A DNA stretch of 64,000 nt from Bradyrhizobium sp. 21 (GCF_023073335.1 NZ_JADPJG010000019.1:124001-188000), one strand, 5' to 3'; shown: positions 37,640 through 46,726, counted from the first letter of the stretch. The notes: a model not told the origin generated them from the letters alone. Made by a program: numbers and translations.

Positions 37640-38605
37640 CTAACCCGGCTCCGGAGCGCGGGCCCGGAAGTCGCCGGGGGCCATGCCATAGGCGGCGTTA
37701 AACACCCGATAATAGGTCGCCAGGCTGTCGAAGCCGCAGGAGGTCGCGATATCAGCGATCAGCCGGTCCGGCGCTTCGCGCATCAGGCGTCGGCTCTGCT
37801 TCAGGCGTTGGTCCGTCACGGTCTGCGAAAAGCTCTTTGCCGCGCTTTCGAACAGCATGTGCAGGTGACGCACGGAGACGCCGAGCAGGTCGGCCACCCT
37901 CATCGGCGCCAGATCCGGGTCTTGCAGGTGGCGCGCGATCAGACGCCGCGCCTGGGAGAGGCGGGCGGTCCGCAGCGCGGCCTGCCCGAGGCGGCTGCCG
38001 GGCCGCACGATGCCGCGCTCGATCAGTGCCAGATGGGCCAAGGCCTGGACCAGGGAAGCGGCATCGGCGGCGCCGTCATCACCTGCGGCGGCCTCGCCGA
38101 GATCGGCGAAGCAGGCGTCGAGCAGTGGCGCCAGGCCGGGATCGTCGAACGTGCGGGGCGCAAGCTCGCGCATGCGCTTGTCCTGCGTGGCGAGGCCGCT
38201 CACGGGAATCTTCAGGATCCGGAGATGGAAGCCACCTGCGCCCAGCGGCGCGGTGCGATAGGGCAGGTCGGTATGACTGGTGGCGAAGCTGCCATTGGCG
38301 ATCGCGAAGTCGCTGCCGCGCATGCCGCCGAACCAGCCGCCGCTGCCGAGCTGCTGATAGACGCAGATGCTGTCGCCTGGCGCTTGCGCGATATCGGACG
38401 TACTGCGCTCGACCGTGTAGGGCGAGGCCTTCAGCTCGACGAGGCCGGCTCCGCCAAGCTGGCGCACCGAGAATTCGCCGAAGAAGTCCGCGCGGCGTTC
38501 GGGCTCGAGTTCGGCGGTGACGCCGAACAGGCCCTTGGCGCGCACCTCGCGCCAAAAGTCGAAGCGGTCGTGCGGCTCGACCTCGTCGGTGCACCAGCGA
38601 TACAC
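37640..38605 (-). CDS. AraC-family transcriptional regulator
   Basis: A 321-residue regulator. The N-terminal 200 residues resemble the AraC-binding-like domain of the FeaR/NphR group (cupin-like, with FDFWREVRAKG at the start). The C-terminal 100 residues carry the two helix-turn-helix motifs (MRVADLLGVSVRHLHMLFE and IADIATSCGFDSLATYYRVF). GTG 38605 is the best start. It is divergent from the caspase-like gene, with 213 bases between, so it may control that gene or itself. The ligand is unknown. Confidence 0.87.
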   Translation of the reverse strand: MYRWCTDEVEPHDRFDFWREVRAKGLFGVTAELEPERRADFFGEFSVRQLGGAGLVELKASPYTVERSTSDIAQAPGDSICVYQQLGSGGWFGGMRGSDFAIANGSFATSHTDLPYRTAPLGAGGFHLRILKIPVSGLATQDKRMRELAPRTFDDPGLAPLLDACFADLGEAAAGDDGAADAASLVQALAHLALIERGIVRPGSRLGQAALRTARLSQARRLIARHLQDPDLAPMRVADLLGVSVRHLHMLFESAAKSFSQTVTDQRLKQSRRLMREAPDRLIADIATSCGFDSLATYYRVFNAAYGMAPGDFRARAPEPG

Positions 38606-38699
38606 GGCGGCCCCTCGCTTCCAGCGGAATCGCGCACAAGAATTGGCCCAAGAAAAAGCAGATTCCGGCGGGATCTGCCATAGGCTAAACGACAGACCT

Positions 38700-38714
38700 C
38701 AGTCCTCAGGACTG
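38700..38714. promoter_or_regulatory. 15-bp palindrome between araC-type gene and caspase gene
   Basis: CAGTCCT-C-AGGACTG, perfect arms, roughly midway between the two divergent starts. A possible regulator site; AraC proteins usually bind direct repeats, so another factor is equally likely. Confidence 0.35.
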
Positions 38715-38750
38715 TTGAACCGGCGATATGGCTGGGCCGACTATCACATC

Positions 38751-38778
38751 AACGGCGGGGTTCCAATGAACCGCCGTT
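38751..38778 (+). promoter_or_regulatory. Leader hairpin of the caspase-like gene
   Basis: AACGGCGG-GG-TTC-CAAT-GAA-CCGCCGTT: an 11-bp stem with a two-base bulge and a 4-nt loop, ending 40 bases before ATG 38819. In mRNA it would be very stable. No T-run follows, so it is more likely a translation or stability element than a terminator. Confidence 0.4.
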
Positions 38779-38818
38779 CGAGCGAGTCGGCGTGGGCCGT
38801 TCTTGAGGGAATTTTTCG

Positions 38819-40333
38819 ATGGCGCGTCGGCTCTTCAGAATTCTGGCGGCACTTGGCCTCGCGGCGAGCCTGAGTGGTTTCGCGCTCCCCGCCTGCGCGG
38901 AGAAGCGCGTCGCGCTGGTCGTCGGCAACAACGACTACAGAAACGTCCCGAAACTGCTCAAGGCGGTCAACGACGCCCGCACGATGGGCGATACGCTGAA
39001 GCAGCTCGGATTCTCGGTGATGGTCGCCGAGAACCAGAGCCGGCAGCAATTCTCCGAAACGCTGCTTGCCTTCGATCGGGCGATCGAGCCCGGCGACACC
39101 GCGTTCTTCTTCTATGCCGGCCACGGCTTCGAGATCGCCGGCCAGAACTATCTGCTGCCGACGGACGTGCCGGCGGCCACGGAAGGGCAGGAAGAGCTGG
39201 TGCGTGACGCCTCGATCCTTGCCGACCGCATCGTCGAGCGCCTCCAGAACAAGAAGGCGCGGACCTCGATCCTGGTGTTCGACGCCTGCCGCAACAATCC
39301 GTTCGAGCGCAAGGGCACGCGCGCCGTTTCCGGTGGCGGCGGGCTTGCCCCGATGGTGCAGCTGCCCGAAGGCGTGTTCTCGGTCTTCTCCGCAGGTCCC
39401 CGCCAGACCGCGCTCGACCGCCTCTCCAATGACGATTCCAATCCCAATTCGGTGTTCACGCGCACCTTCGCCAAGGAGCTGCTCCAGCCCGGCGAGAACT
39501 TGGTGCAGGTGGCGCAGCGCACGCGCCGTCTCGTCAGCGAGATGGCCGACACCGTCAAGCACAGGCAGGTGCCGGTCTATTTCGATCAGATGGTCGACGA
39601 CGTCTTCCTCAGCGGCAGCGCCAAGGACGCGGCCGCCCGCCCGGCCGATCCGCCGCCGCAGCAAGTCGCGGCGCTGCCGCCGGTGTCCGTGCCCCGCGTG
39701 CCGAAGGAGGAAACTACCAACGCGCCGATCGCCAGCTTCTCGCGCCACAATGGCGGCTGGAGCGTGGTGTTCTCCTTCGCCGATCCGACGCTCGGTATTT
39801 CCTGGCGCATGGCCGGCAATGCCGATTTCCGCGAGACCGGCTTCATCGACACGCTCGACCCGCGCACGCGCAAGCGGATGCCGAACCCGTCGATCCAATT
39901 GCCGCCGGACGCTGCGGCCGGCACCATCGAGGTCCGCTATGTCGACCAGTCGGGCGACATGCAGGGGCCGTTCCCGATCAGGTTCGATCCCGAGGCAGCG
40001 CTGATCCGCGACCAGCGCAAGATCCTCGACATGACCGCGACGAGCTGGCTGTCGTTCCGCGAGTTCAACGGGCTGCTCGTCTATTACACGCACCTGGTGT
40101 CCTACCGATGCGCCATCCGCGAGGTGCGCATCGGCATCGACACCGCCGTGCCCAATCAGGTGCTGAAGATGCCGGGCTGCGACATGCGCGACCCCAGCGC
40201 GATCAGCGCCGGCATGCCGCTCTACATGAAGCTCGCGCCGGCGACGCAGTTCATCTCGGTGGAGCTGACCTACCGCGACGGCAGCGTGTCTGAGATCAAG
40301 AGTTTCCGCAGCGCGAACCGCAGCAACAACTGA
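38819..40333 (+). CDS. Secreted caspase-family (peptidase C14) protein
   Basis: A 504-residue exported protein. Residues 1-27 are a signal peptide ending in PACAEKR. Residues about 28-260 form a C14 caspase-like domain with VALVVGNNDY at the start, the catalytic His102 in FYAGHGFE and Cys157 in FDACRNNPF, both in place. The C-terminal half has no recognised domain; it has beta-rich, possibly carbohydrate- or protein-binding character. Bacterial orthocaspases cut after Arg or Lys. The periplasmic address separates it from cytosolic cell-death types. It is divergent from an AraC regulator. Confidence 0.87.
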   Translation: MARRLFRILAALGLAASLSGFALPACAEKRVALVVGNNDYRNVPKLLKAVNDARTMGDTLKQLGFSVMVAENQSRQQFSETLLAFDRAIEPGDTAFFFYAGHGFEIAGQNYLLPTDVPAATEGQEELVRDASILADRIVERLQNKKARTSILVFDACRNNPFERKGTRAVSGGGGLAPMVQLPEGVFSVFSAGPRQTALDRLSNDDSNPNSVFTRTFAKELLQPGENLVQVAQRTRRLVSEMADTVKHRQVPVYFDQMVDDVFLSGSAKDAAARPADPPPQQVAALPPVSVPRVPKEETTNAPIASFSRHNGGWSVVFSFADPTLGISWRMAGNADFRETGFIDTLDPRTRKRMPNPSIQLPPDAAAGTIEVRYVDQSGDMQGPFPIRFDPEAALIRDQRKILDMTATSWLSFREFNGLLVYYTHLVSYRCAIREVRIGIDTAVPNQVLKMPGCDMRDPSAISAGMPLYMKLAPATQFISVELTYRDGSVSEIKSFRSANRSNN

Positions 40334-40365
40334 CGACCCGGGCGGAGGCGTCGCGCGCGTTTCCG

Positions 40366-40653
40366 CTACCCGCCGCGGCGCTTCCTGATGAGGCGCTTGA
40401 TGGACTCGACGGCCTCGATCAGGGGCGGAGCCAGCGAGAAGAACGCGCCCATCGCGATCGAGATGATGACGTGGCGCAGCAGCAGCTGCTCCTGCTCCTC
40501 GAACGGATAGCTGTTCCGGTCGATCGGCACGGGCGCGAGCGCACCCGTCTGCCGCGGATCCGGCTTTCGCGGCTTGCGTGGCGGGATCATGATCACGACG
40601 AAAAGTACGTTGATCAAGATCCAGACGCCGAGCACGATAAGGATAGTCCGCAC
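40366..40653 (-). CDS. Small hypothetical membrane protein
   Basis: A 95-residue protein with one N-terminal transmembrane helix (ILIVLGVWILINVLFVVIMI), a Pro/Arg-rich loop, a second weaker hydrophobic stretch (residues about 61-80) and a basic tail. The GTG start at 40653 has AGGAA upstream. No family recognised. It converges with the caspase-like gene. Confidence 0.6.
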   Translation of the reverse strand: MRTILIVLGVWILINVLFVVIMIPPRKPRKPDPRQTGALAPVPIDRNSYPFEEQEQLLLRHVIISIAMGAFFSLAPPLIEAVESIKRLIRKRRGG

Positions 40654-40773
40654 TGCAATTTCCTGAAATCAATCGTAATTTACGGCGACGCTAACGGCCA
40701 TTCGCCATTGCGGCAAATGAATCCTGTTTGCTGCACTGCACAGAAAACTTAAGTCGTAAACGAGGGCAAGGCC

Positions 40774-42030
40774 ATGAATCCAGAGGCGTCGCAGGCTCCG
40801 CAAGGTTCCGCCGTCAAAGTCCGGTGCTGCATCGTCGGCGGCGGACCTGCCGGTATGATGCTAGGCTATCTCCTGGGGCGCGCCGGCATCGATGTCGTGG
40901 TGCTGGAGAAGCACGCGGATTTCTTCCGCGACTTCCGCGGCGACACCGTGCATCCCTCGACGCTCCAGGTGATGGACGAGCTCGGCCTGATCGACGGCTT
41001 TTTGAAATTGCCGCACCAGCGCTTGCAGACGATGGACGGCCTGTTCGGCGGTACGCCGGTGCGCATCGCCGACCTCAGCCGGCTCCGCACCAAGTACCCC
41101 TTCATCGCCTTCATGCCACAATGGGACTTTCTGAATTTCCTGCGTGAGGCCGGCCGGCGCTTCGCCTCGCTGAAGGTATTGATGAGCGCGGAAGCCGTCG
41201 ACCTGATCCGCCGGGGCGAGACGATCGCCGGCGTGCGGGCCAAGACGCCGGACGGCATCGTGGACATCGAGGCCGATCTCACCATCGCCTGTGACGGCCG
41301 GCATTCGACCGTACGCGAGCGCGCGGGTCTCGTGGTCGAGGAGGTCGGCGCGCCGATGGATGTGCTCTGGTTCCGCGTCGGCCGCAAGGCGGACGAGACC
41401 GAGAACCTGTTCGCACGCATCGAGTCCGGCAAGATGATGGTCAACTTCGACCGCGGCGACTACTGGCAATGCGCCTATGTCATCGCCAAAGGACAGTACG
41501 ATGCGGTGAAGGCGAGGGGATTGCAGGCACTGCGCGACGACGTCGTGCGCATGGCGCCAATCCTGAAGAGCGGCATTGCCGACGTGACGAGCTTTGACGA
41601 TGTCAAGTTGCTTACCGTCGCGATCAATCGCCTCAAGCGCTGGACGCGGCCGGGCCTGCTTTGCATCGGCGATGCCGCGCATGCGATGTCGCCGGTCGGT
41701 GGCGTCGGCGTCAATCTCGCCGTGCAGGATGCGGTCGCGACCGCGAACCTGCTCGCCGACAAGCTTCAGCACGGCTGCCCGTCCGAGGACGAGCTCGATG
41801 CCGTGCGCCGCCGGCGCGCGTTCCCGGTGAAGATGACGCAGGCGATCCAGGTGGTCGTGCAGAACAACATCATCAGCAGTGCCTTGCAGGGCGGCGACCG
41901 GCCGCTGAAGGTGCCGCTGATCGTGCGCCTGATCACCGCGTTGCCATGGCTGCAGGGCATTCCGGCGCGCCTGCTCGCGCTCGGCGTGCGGCCCGAGCAT
42001 GTGCAGTCGAAAGAAGCGCCGGCACCGTAG
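40774..42030 (+). CDS. FAD-dependent monooxygenase (PHBH fold)
   Basis: A 418-residue flavoprotein hydroxylase. The dinucleotide motif is CIVGGGPAGMMLGYLLGRAG near the start; the DG motif is TIACDGRHSTVRERAG and the second FAD motif is CIGDAAHAMSPVGGVGVN. This is the fold of p-hydroxybenzoate, phenol and ubiquinone-pathway hydroxylases; the substrate is not readable. No aromatic-degradation genes surround it. Confidence 0.88.
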   Translation: MNPEASQAPQGSAVKVRCCIVGGGPAGMMLGYLLGRAGIDVVVLEKHADFFRDFRGDTVHPSTLQVMDELGLIDGFLKLPHQRLQTMDGLFGGTPVRIADLSRLRTKYPFIAFMPQWDFLNFLREAGRRFASLKVLMSAEAVDLIRRGETIAGVRAKTPDGIVDIEADLTIACDGRHSTVRERAGLVVEEVGAPMDVLWFRVGRKADETENLFARIESGKMMVNFDRGDYWQCAYVIAKGQYDAVKARGLQALRDDVVRMAPILKSGIADVTSFDDVKLLTVAINRLKRWTRPGLLCIGDAAHAMSPVGGVGVNLAVQDAVATANLLADKLQHGCPSEDELDAVRRRRAFPVKMTQAIQVVVQNNIISSALQGGDRPLKVPLIVRLITALPWLQGIPARLLALGVRPEHVQSKEAPAP

Positions 42031-42207
42031 TGCAGGGATCGGTAGGGATAACGCCGGATTAAACTGCGGTTCGCGCGTTGCGTGCGTGCAACAGCGCAAA
42101 GGGATTCGCCGGCCGCTGCGTGCCCATCCGCGCGTTAACTTTGTTGATTCCAATTTTAGTAAGAACCGTCTGTGAGCGTGCACCCATCAAAGGACACGGG
42201 GTGTACC

Positions 42208-42981
42208 ATGCGTAACAAATTGATTGCCGCCTTCGCCTGCACGACCGCTCTGGTCTCGACCGGTGCTGCTTCCGCCGCCGATCTCGGTGCGCGCTACACG
42301 AAGGCGCCGGCCTATATGGAGTCGATGTTCAACTGGACCGGCTTCTATGTCGGTGGCCACATCGGCGGCGCCTGGACCAACGAGCGATGGAGCAACACCG
42401 CGAACACCACGCCCTTTGGTGACCTCGCTCCGGGCGAGGGCTTTCGTCAGCGCGGCGCCGGCATCATGGGCGGCGCCCAGATCGGCTACAACTGGCAGGC
42501 CAACAACTACGTGTTCGGCATGGAAGGCACTCTCTCCGGCCTCGACAACCACGGCTCGGGCAGGAACACCACGTTCGGCCTCGGCCTCGACGATGTGTTC
42601 TCGTGGCGCGCCAACGTGCTCGCGACCGTCGTCGGTCGTGCGGGCTTCGCCGTGCAGAACAATCTGTTCTACATCAAGGGCGGCTATGCCGGCGTGAACA
42701 ACCGTCTCTCGGTGAGCGACACCGTTCCGAACCCGTCCACCGGCTCCGGCGGTCAGACCCACTGGGCCAACGGCTGGACCGTCGGCGCCGGCTGGGAATA
42801 CGGCATCACCCGCAACTGGATCGTCGGCCTCGAGTACAATTACGCAGCCTTTGCCAGCCAGACCTATCAGCTCGGCGGCACCTCCGGTAACTACAGCTTC
42901 GATGCCAAGCCGCGTGACATCCAATGGGCCGTCGTGCGCGCGAGCTACAAGTTCGACGCGCCGGTCATCGCCCGCTACTGA
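42208..42981 (+). CDS. Outer-membrane beta-barrel protein (Omp25/RopB-like), copy 1
   Basis: A 257-residue exported barrel. Signal peptide residues 1-22 (ALVSTGAASA|AD). The mature protein has the family pattern FNWTGFYVGGHIGGAW, alternating-residue beta strands, and the C-terminal strand ending APVIARY with a terminal aromatic for insertion by BamA. One of four such proteins in the window. ATG 42208 opens the signal peptide. An intrinsic terminator lies 54 bases after the stop. Confidence 0.88.
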   Translation: MRNKLIAAFACTTALVSTGAASAADLGARYTKAPAYMESMFNWTGFYVGGHIGGAWTNERWSNTANTTPFGDLAPGEGFRQRGAGIMGGAQIGYNWQANNYVFGMEGTLSGLDNHGSGRNTTFGLGLDDVFSWRANVLATVVGRAGFAVQNNLFYIKGGYAGVNNRLSVSDTVPNPSTGSGGQTHWANGWTVGAGWEYGITRNWIVGLEYNYAAFASQTYQLGGTSGNYSFDAKPRDIQWAVVRASYKFDAPVIARY

Positions 42982-43034
42982 GGGCGTCAACGAACGACCA
43001 AGCAAGCAACAAAAGACGATCACGACCCAAATTC

Positions 43035-43067
43035 AAAAGCCCCGGCATTGTCCGGGGCTTCTTTTTT
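43035..43067 (+). terminator. Rho-independent terminator after barrel copy 1
   Basis: AAAAGCCCCGG / CCGGGGCTTCTTTTTT with a 6-nt loop (CATTGT). Strong GC stem with a T-run. Same core sequence as three other terminators in the window. Confidence 0.9.
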
Positions 43068-43313
43068 GCGTCGATTTTAATGCGAGTCGCTGTCCGAGCG
43101 CCGGCGGCGCTGGTGGATAACTGGCCTGTAATATGACCGCTAATGTGCATACAAGTGCAATAGGTAAGCACTGTTTGCACATTTATGTGGCACTTCTGCA
43201 ACAAACCGGGACAAAGTGGCAAGGAACCTGATCGGGTGCGACATTCCGGCTGGGCTAGCGCGAACAGGCGTCCATAAATGCTGGCCTGATTATTTTGATA
43301 AAGGGGATTGGCA

Positions 43314-44177
43314 ATGAAAACGCGATTGGTGTGGGGACTTGGCGCTGCTGCGCTTGTGTCGATTGGAATCACCGGAACGGCCTCTGCTGCCGACATGGCC
43401 GTAAAGGCACTCCCGATGGCGGCGCCGGCAGTCGTTTATAATTGGACCGGCGGCTATGTCGGTCTCAACTTGGGCGGGACCTGGAACGACTCGCGAGCCG
43501 ACGTTTTTCCGACCGGCTGTTTCCTCACCTCCGTGACGTGCGGCGGCGGCCCCGCGGCCAACCCGATCCGTTCTGACTCGAACCGGTTGAACCAGGCAGC
43601 CTTCACCGGCGGTGTGCAGGCGGGCTACAATTGGCAGCGTGAGCGATGGGTCTTCGGTGTCGAAGGCGACATCAACTATAACGGCGTCAACGACGGCGTT
43701 GCCGTCGCCCGTCCGCTCGTCGCGCCATTGGCCGGCACGATGCTCCACGCCGAGACTGACAAGCTGCAGTGGTTCGGAACGGTGCGCGGCCGCGTTGGTA
43801 TCGCGGCTGCCCCGAACTTCCTGATCTATGGAACGGGCGGCCTCGCGTTCGGCCAGGTCAAGTCGGCGTCGGCGGTGGCTTTCACGACGACGCCGGACAC
43901 CTACGCCGGATCACTCGATCAGACCCGGTTTGGCTGGACCGTCGGCGGCGGCGGCGAATGGATGTTTGCGCAGAACTGGTCGGTCAAGGCTGAATATCTC
44001 TATGTCGATCTCGGCAAGGCCAGCTACACGGATGCTTGCGTCAACGTGGCTGTCTGCGGTTCGCCGCCCCAGGTTGCGCCGGGCGGCAGCTATCAGACCG
44101 ATCTGCGTGTCCGCGAACATGTCGCGCGTGTCGGCGTGAACTATCACTTCGCGACGCCGGTCGTCGCCAAATACTGA
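43314..44177 (+). CDS. Outer-membrane beta-barrel protein (Omp25/RopB-like), copy 2
   Basis: A 287-residue exported barrel. Signal peptide to about residue 25 (GITGTASA|AD). YNWTGGYVGLNLGGTW opens the mature barrel and HFATPVVAKY closes it. Two pairs of cysteines, in GCFLTSVTCGGG and DACVNVAVCG, may form loop disulphides. ATG 43314 has AAGGGGA upstream. A terminator follows at 44205. Confidence 0.88.
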   Translation: MKTRLVWGLGAAALVSIGITGTASAADMAVKALPMAAPAVVYNWTGGYVGLNLGGTWNDSRADVFPTGCFLTSVTCGGGPAANPIRSDSNRLNQAAFTGGVQAGYNWQRERWVFGVEGDINYNGVNDGVAVARPLVAPLAGTMLHAETDKLQWFGTVRGRVGIAAAPNFLIYGTGGLAFGQVKSASAVAFTTTPDTYAGSLDQTRFGWTVGGGGEWMFAQNWSVKAEYLYVDLGKASYTDACVNVAVCGSPPQVAPGGSYQTDLRVREHVARVGVNYHFATPVVAKY

Positions 44178-44204
44178 TCTCTCCCGAGAGCAGGGCGCAA
44201 CTTC

Positions 44205-44235
44205 AAAAGCCCCGGCATCGCGCCGGGGCTTTTTC
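44205..44235 (+). terminator. Rho-independent terminator after barrel copy 2
   Basis: AAAAGCCCCGG-CATCGCG-CCGGGGCTTTTT: the same stem as at 43035. It stands between converging genes and could serve both. Confidence 0.9.
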
Positions 44236-44252
44236 ATGAGGCGAGCGGCGGC

Positions 44253-45023
44253 CTACGCCATCACCGAGAAACCGCCGTCGACGGGGATCGCGGTGCCCGT
44301 GACGAAGTTCGACGCGGGCGAGGCGAGAAACACCGCGATGCCGGCAAAATCGTCGATGTCGCCCCAGCGTCCCGCGGGCGTGCGCGCCAGCACGCGCTCG
44401 TGCAAGCCATCGACCTGCTTGCGTGCGCCACGCGTGAGGTCGGTGTCGATCCAGCCCGGCAGGATGGCGTTGACCTGGATGTTGTCGGGCGCCCAGGCAT
44501 TGGCGCAGGCGCGTGTGTACTGCACGATGCCGCCCTTGCTGGCCGCGTAGGCGGTGGCGAAGCTCGCGCCGAAGATCGACATCATCGAGCCGATGTTGAT
44601 CACCTTGCCGTTGCCGGACGCCTTCAGAGCCGGATAGGCGAGCTTCGAGCACAGGAAGGCGCTGGTGAGGTTGGTGTTGATCACCGTATTCCACTCGTCG
44701 AGCTCGAGCTCGTGCGGGGGCTTGCGGATGCTCATCCCGGCATTGTTGATGAGGATGTCGATGCGGCCGAGATCCCTGACGACACGCTCGACCATCGCGG
44801 CGATCGCGGCCTTGTCGGTGACGTCGGTGGTGACGGCAATCGCCTTCACGCCGCGCGCCTTGAGGTCAGTGACGGCCGCGGCCGATTTGGCTTCGTTGCG
44901 TCCGACCACGGCGATATCGGCGCCGGCGTCGGCGAGGCCATGCGCCAGGCCGAGCCCGATGCCGCCATTGCCTCCTGTGACGATCGCGACCTTGCCGCGG
45001 AGATCGAACCGGTTGGATGTCAT
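44253..45023 (-). CDS. Short-chain dehydrogenase/reductase
   Basis: A 256-residue classical SDR. Cofactor motif TGGNGGIGLG, structural NNAG, active Ser in NIGSMMS and the YAASK catalytic pair. The whole resembles 2-deoxy-D-gluconate 3-dehydrogenase and gluconate 5-dehydrogenase types, but the substrate is not fixed. A 61-residue membrane protein lies 21 bases upstream on the same strand, probably in the same operon. Confidence 0.9.
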   Translation of the reverse strand: MTSNRFDLRGKVAIVTGGNGGIGLGLAHGLADAGADIAVVGRNEAKSAAAVTDLKARGVKAIAVTTDVTDKAAIAAMVERVVRDLGRIDILINNAGMSIRKPPHELELDEWNTVINTNLTSAFLCSKLAYPALKASGNGKVINIGSMMSIFGASFATAYAASKGGIVQYTRACANAWAPDNIQVNAILPGWIDTDLTRGARKQVDGLHERVLARTPAGRWGDIDDFAGIAVFLASPASNFVTGTAIPVDGGFSVMA

Positions 45024-45044
45024 GCTTGTATTCCCTGGTTTCTT

Positions 45045-45230
45045 CTATTGGTTGCTCTGCCAGATCAGCACCAGCCCGAAGCCGGCCATGGCTGCGCCAT
45101 AGCCCGCCCATTGCAGCTGGTTGACCATGAAGCTCGATCGCGGCCAAGGGACGGTGCCCGTGCCCTGGCCGATCCAGAGCAGCCCGACGGCGAGAGCAAA
45201 CAGGCCTGCTACAAGCAGAAATCTGCGCAT
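45045..45230 (-). CDS. Small two-helix membrane protein
   Basis: A 61-residue protein with two hydrophobic helices (FLLVAGLFALAVGLLWIG and AGYGAAMAGFGLVLIW) around a loop containing PWPRSSFMVNQ. ATG 45230 has a full GGAGGAA site. Similar small proteins are found in other Rhizobiales; none has a known job. Upstream of and likely co-transcribed with the SDR gene. Confidence 0.7.
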   Translation of the reverse strand: MRRFLLVAGLFALAVGLLWIGQGTGTVPWPRSSFMVNQLQWAGYGAAMAGFGLVLIWQSNQ

Positions 45231-45313
45231 GCATTCCTCCCCATTCATCTGCTTCTGTCGCAATCCACGGCTTGAATTATCGCCGCAGGCCACGAAAACT
45301 TCCCGCAGACTAG

Positions 45314-45325
45314 CCGTAGCTACGG
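45314..45325. promoter_or_regulatory. Perfect 12-bp palindrome upstream of the SDR operon
   Basis: CCGTAGCTACGG lies between a weak TTGTAT and TAGTCT pair (18-base spacing) when read leftwards, about 85 bases before the small membrane gene. The placing suits a repressor operator. Confidence 0.4.
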
Positions 45326-45508
45326 TTCAGATACAATGGCTGGGGATGCAGGACAGGCGGGAGCACGCATGTCCGTGCGCAAGATCGTCATGTCAGCAGA
45401 GACGACTCAGCCATCGGGCCGTTCGCGAGGCGATCACGGATGTCGACAGGGTGACGATGGAGAATCAGCCTGAAGGTAGGCATCGGCCGCAACAAGCATT
45501 GCACAACG

Positions 45509-45536
45509 AAAAAGCCCCGGGCGATGCCGGGGCTTT
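45509..45536 (-). terminator. Rho-independent terminator after barrel copy 3
   Basis: Read leftwards: AAAGCCCCGG-CATCGC-CCGGGGCTTTTTC. It lies 24 bases after the stop of the barrel gene. Confidence 0.88.
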
Positions 45537-45559
45537 GACGTCTGAACGGTTAGGTCAGA

Positions 45560-46342
45560 TCAGTACTTGGCGACGACCGGACCGGTCCAGTTGAAACGGT
45601 AGACCAGCGAGGTCGAGATCGTCTGGTTCCAGCTGTTGGCGCGGATGCTGTTACCGACCGGCAGGTTGCCGACATCGAACAGCTCGTTCTGGGTCTTGGC
45701 ATCGTAGAAGGCCGAACGATACTCGGTCTTCATGAACCAGCCGGGAGACTGGATGCCGAAGATGTTCAGGTTGTTCTCGACGCCACCGCCGACGAACCAA
45801 CCGTTGCGGTTGTAGCTGCCGAGATGCACACCGGCCGGAACGCCAGCAAGGGTCATGAAATTGGTCTGGCCGAAGTGGGCGCCCGTGTAACCGCCGTTGA
45901 CGTAGGAGAGCACGTTCGGAGCGACGAGCCAGCCGAGGCGGACACCAGCGGCCCAGGAATCTTCCAGCTTCTGATTGCCAGTGAGGCCGAAGGTCGGATC
46001 CTGCACCGTGGAGCGGATGCTGCCGAACTGACCGTCAGCGAACACGCCGGCGACCCAGGTGCCGCTGAACTGCCAGTCATAGCCGAGGCCGACGGTGCCG
46101 AACCAGCCGGAGCCACCCTGGCGCTGGGCGATCGTCAGCGGAACCGCGCCGACGGTGGTCTGGACGGACTGGTCGGAGTTCGAGAGGCCGCCGCCGCCGC
46201 CACCGAAGATGTAGAAGCCGGTCCAGTTGGCAACCGGAGCAGCCATCGGAGCCTTGACGTAGGGACGGGCAGCGAGGTCAGCCGCCGAGGCCGAACCGGT
46301 CATCGCGGCAACCGCGGTCAGTGCGAGCAAAATCTTCTTCAT
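45560..46342 (-). CDS. Outer-membrane beta-barrel protein (Omp25/RopB-like), copy 3
   Basis: A 260-residue exported barrel. Signal peptide residues 1-20 (TGSASA|AD), then DLAARPYVKAP, ANWTGFYIFGGGGGGL and the closing strand WTGPVVAKY. The Gly-rich first strand is unusual. It stands opposite in strand to copies 1 and 2, with its own terminator. Confidence 0.87.
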   Translation of the reverse strand: MKKILLALTAVAAMTGSASAADLAARPYVKAPMAAPVANWTGFYIFGGGGGGLSNSDQSVQTTVGAVPLTIAQRQGGSGWFGTVGLGYDWQFSGTWVAGVFADGQFGSIRSTVQDPTFGLTGNQKLEDSWAAGVRLGWLVAPNVLSYVNGGYTGAHFGQTNFMTLAGVPAGVHLGSYNRNGWFVGGGVENNLNIFGIQSPGWFMKTEYRSAFYDAKTQNELFDVGNLPVGNSIRANSWNQTISTSLVYRFNWTGPVVAKY

Positions 46343-46678
46343 GTTAAATCCCCAAGCTTTGGTCGGTCCGGCAGGCGCGAGCGCACTGAAGTCCTAGTGA
46401 TCTGATGCCCGGACTATAGACGCTTTCCACCGAAATGCTGTTGCAGGGCAGGCACAGTCGCCGGGAAACGCCGCGCGGTGGAGATTTGGGGCGTGATCGG
46501 TTGGATTCTAGAAATCAACGTCGAAACAACATCTTACGTCGATGTCTGAGATTGGCTTTCAGGTAGGGTTTCGTTAGCAAATCCGACTTTGTCTGAAATG
46601 GAGGCAATCCTGCCTCAGCCTTGGCGCCGGTGAGTCGCTGGCCGACTCGGCCGGAAATGCCGAATCGTCATCACAAAT
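46343..46678. other. Intergenic region upstream of barrel copy 3
   Basis: About 335 bases without a credible gene. It should hold the promoter of the leftward barrel gene. Base composition is lower in G+C between 46490 and 46600. No clear operator or remnant could be identified. Confidence 0.4.
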
Positions 46679-46711
46679 GAAAAAAGCCCCGGACTTGGGC
46701 CGGGGCTTTTG
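46679..46711 (-). terminator. Rho-independent terminator after parE
   Basis: Read leftwards: AAAAGCCCCGG-CCCAAGT-CCGGGGCTTTTTTC. It begins 15 bases after the parE stop. Confidence 0.9.
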
Positions 46712-46726
46712 ACGGAGGGCGCGGCT

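Larger units (their letters stand above)
45231..45559. other. Intergenic region with palindrome and terminator
   Basis: No gene seen. It carries the promoter region of the leftward small-protein/SDR operon, including the perfect 12-bp palindrome CCGTAGCTACGG at 45314-45325, and the terminator of the leftward barrel gene at 45509-45536. Confidence 0.5.

Noticed and set aside
38766..38873. 35-codon leader frame overlapping the caspase gene start
   Set aside because: No good ribosome site; the frame is set by the GC-rich hairpin and the coding sequence it overlaps.
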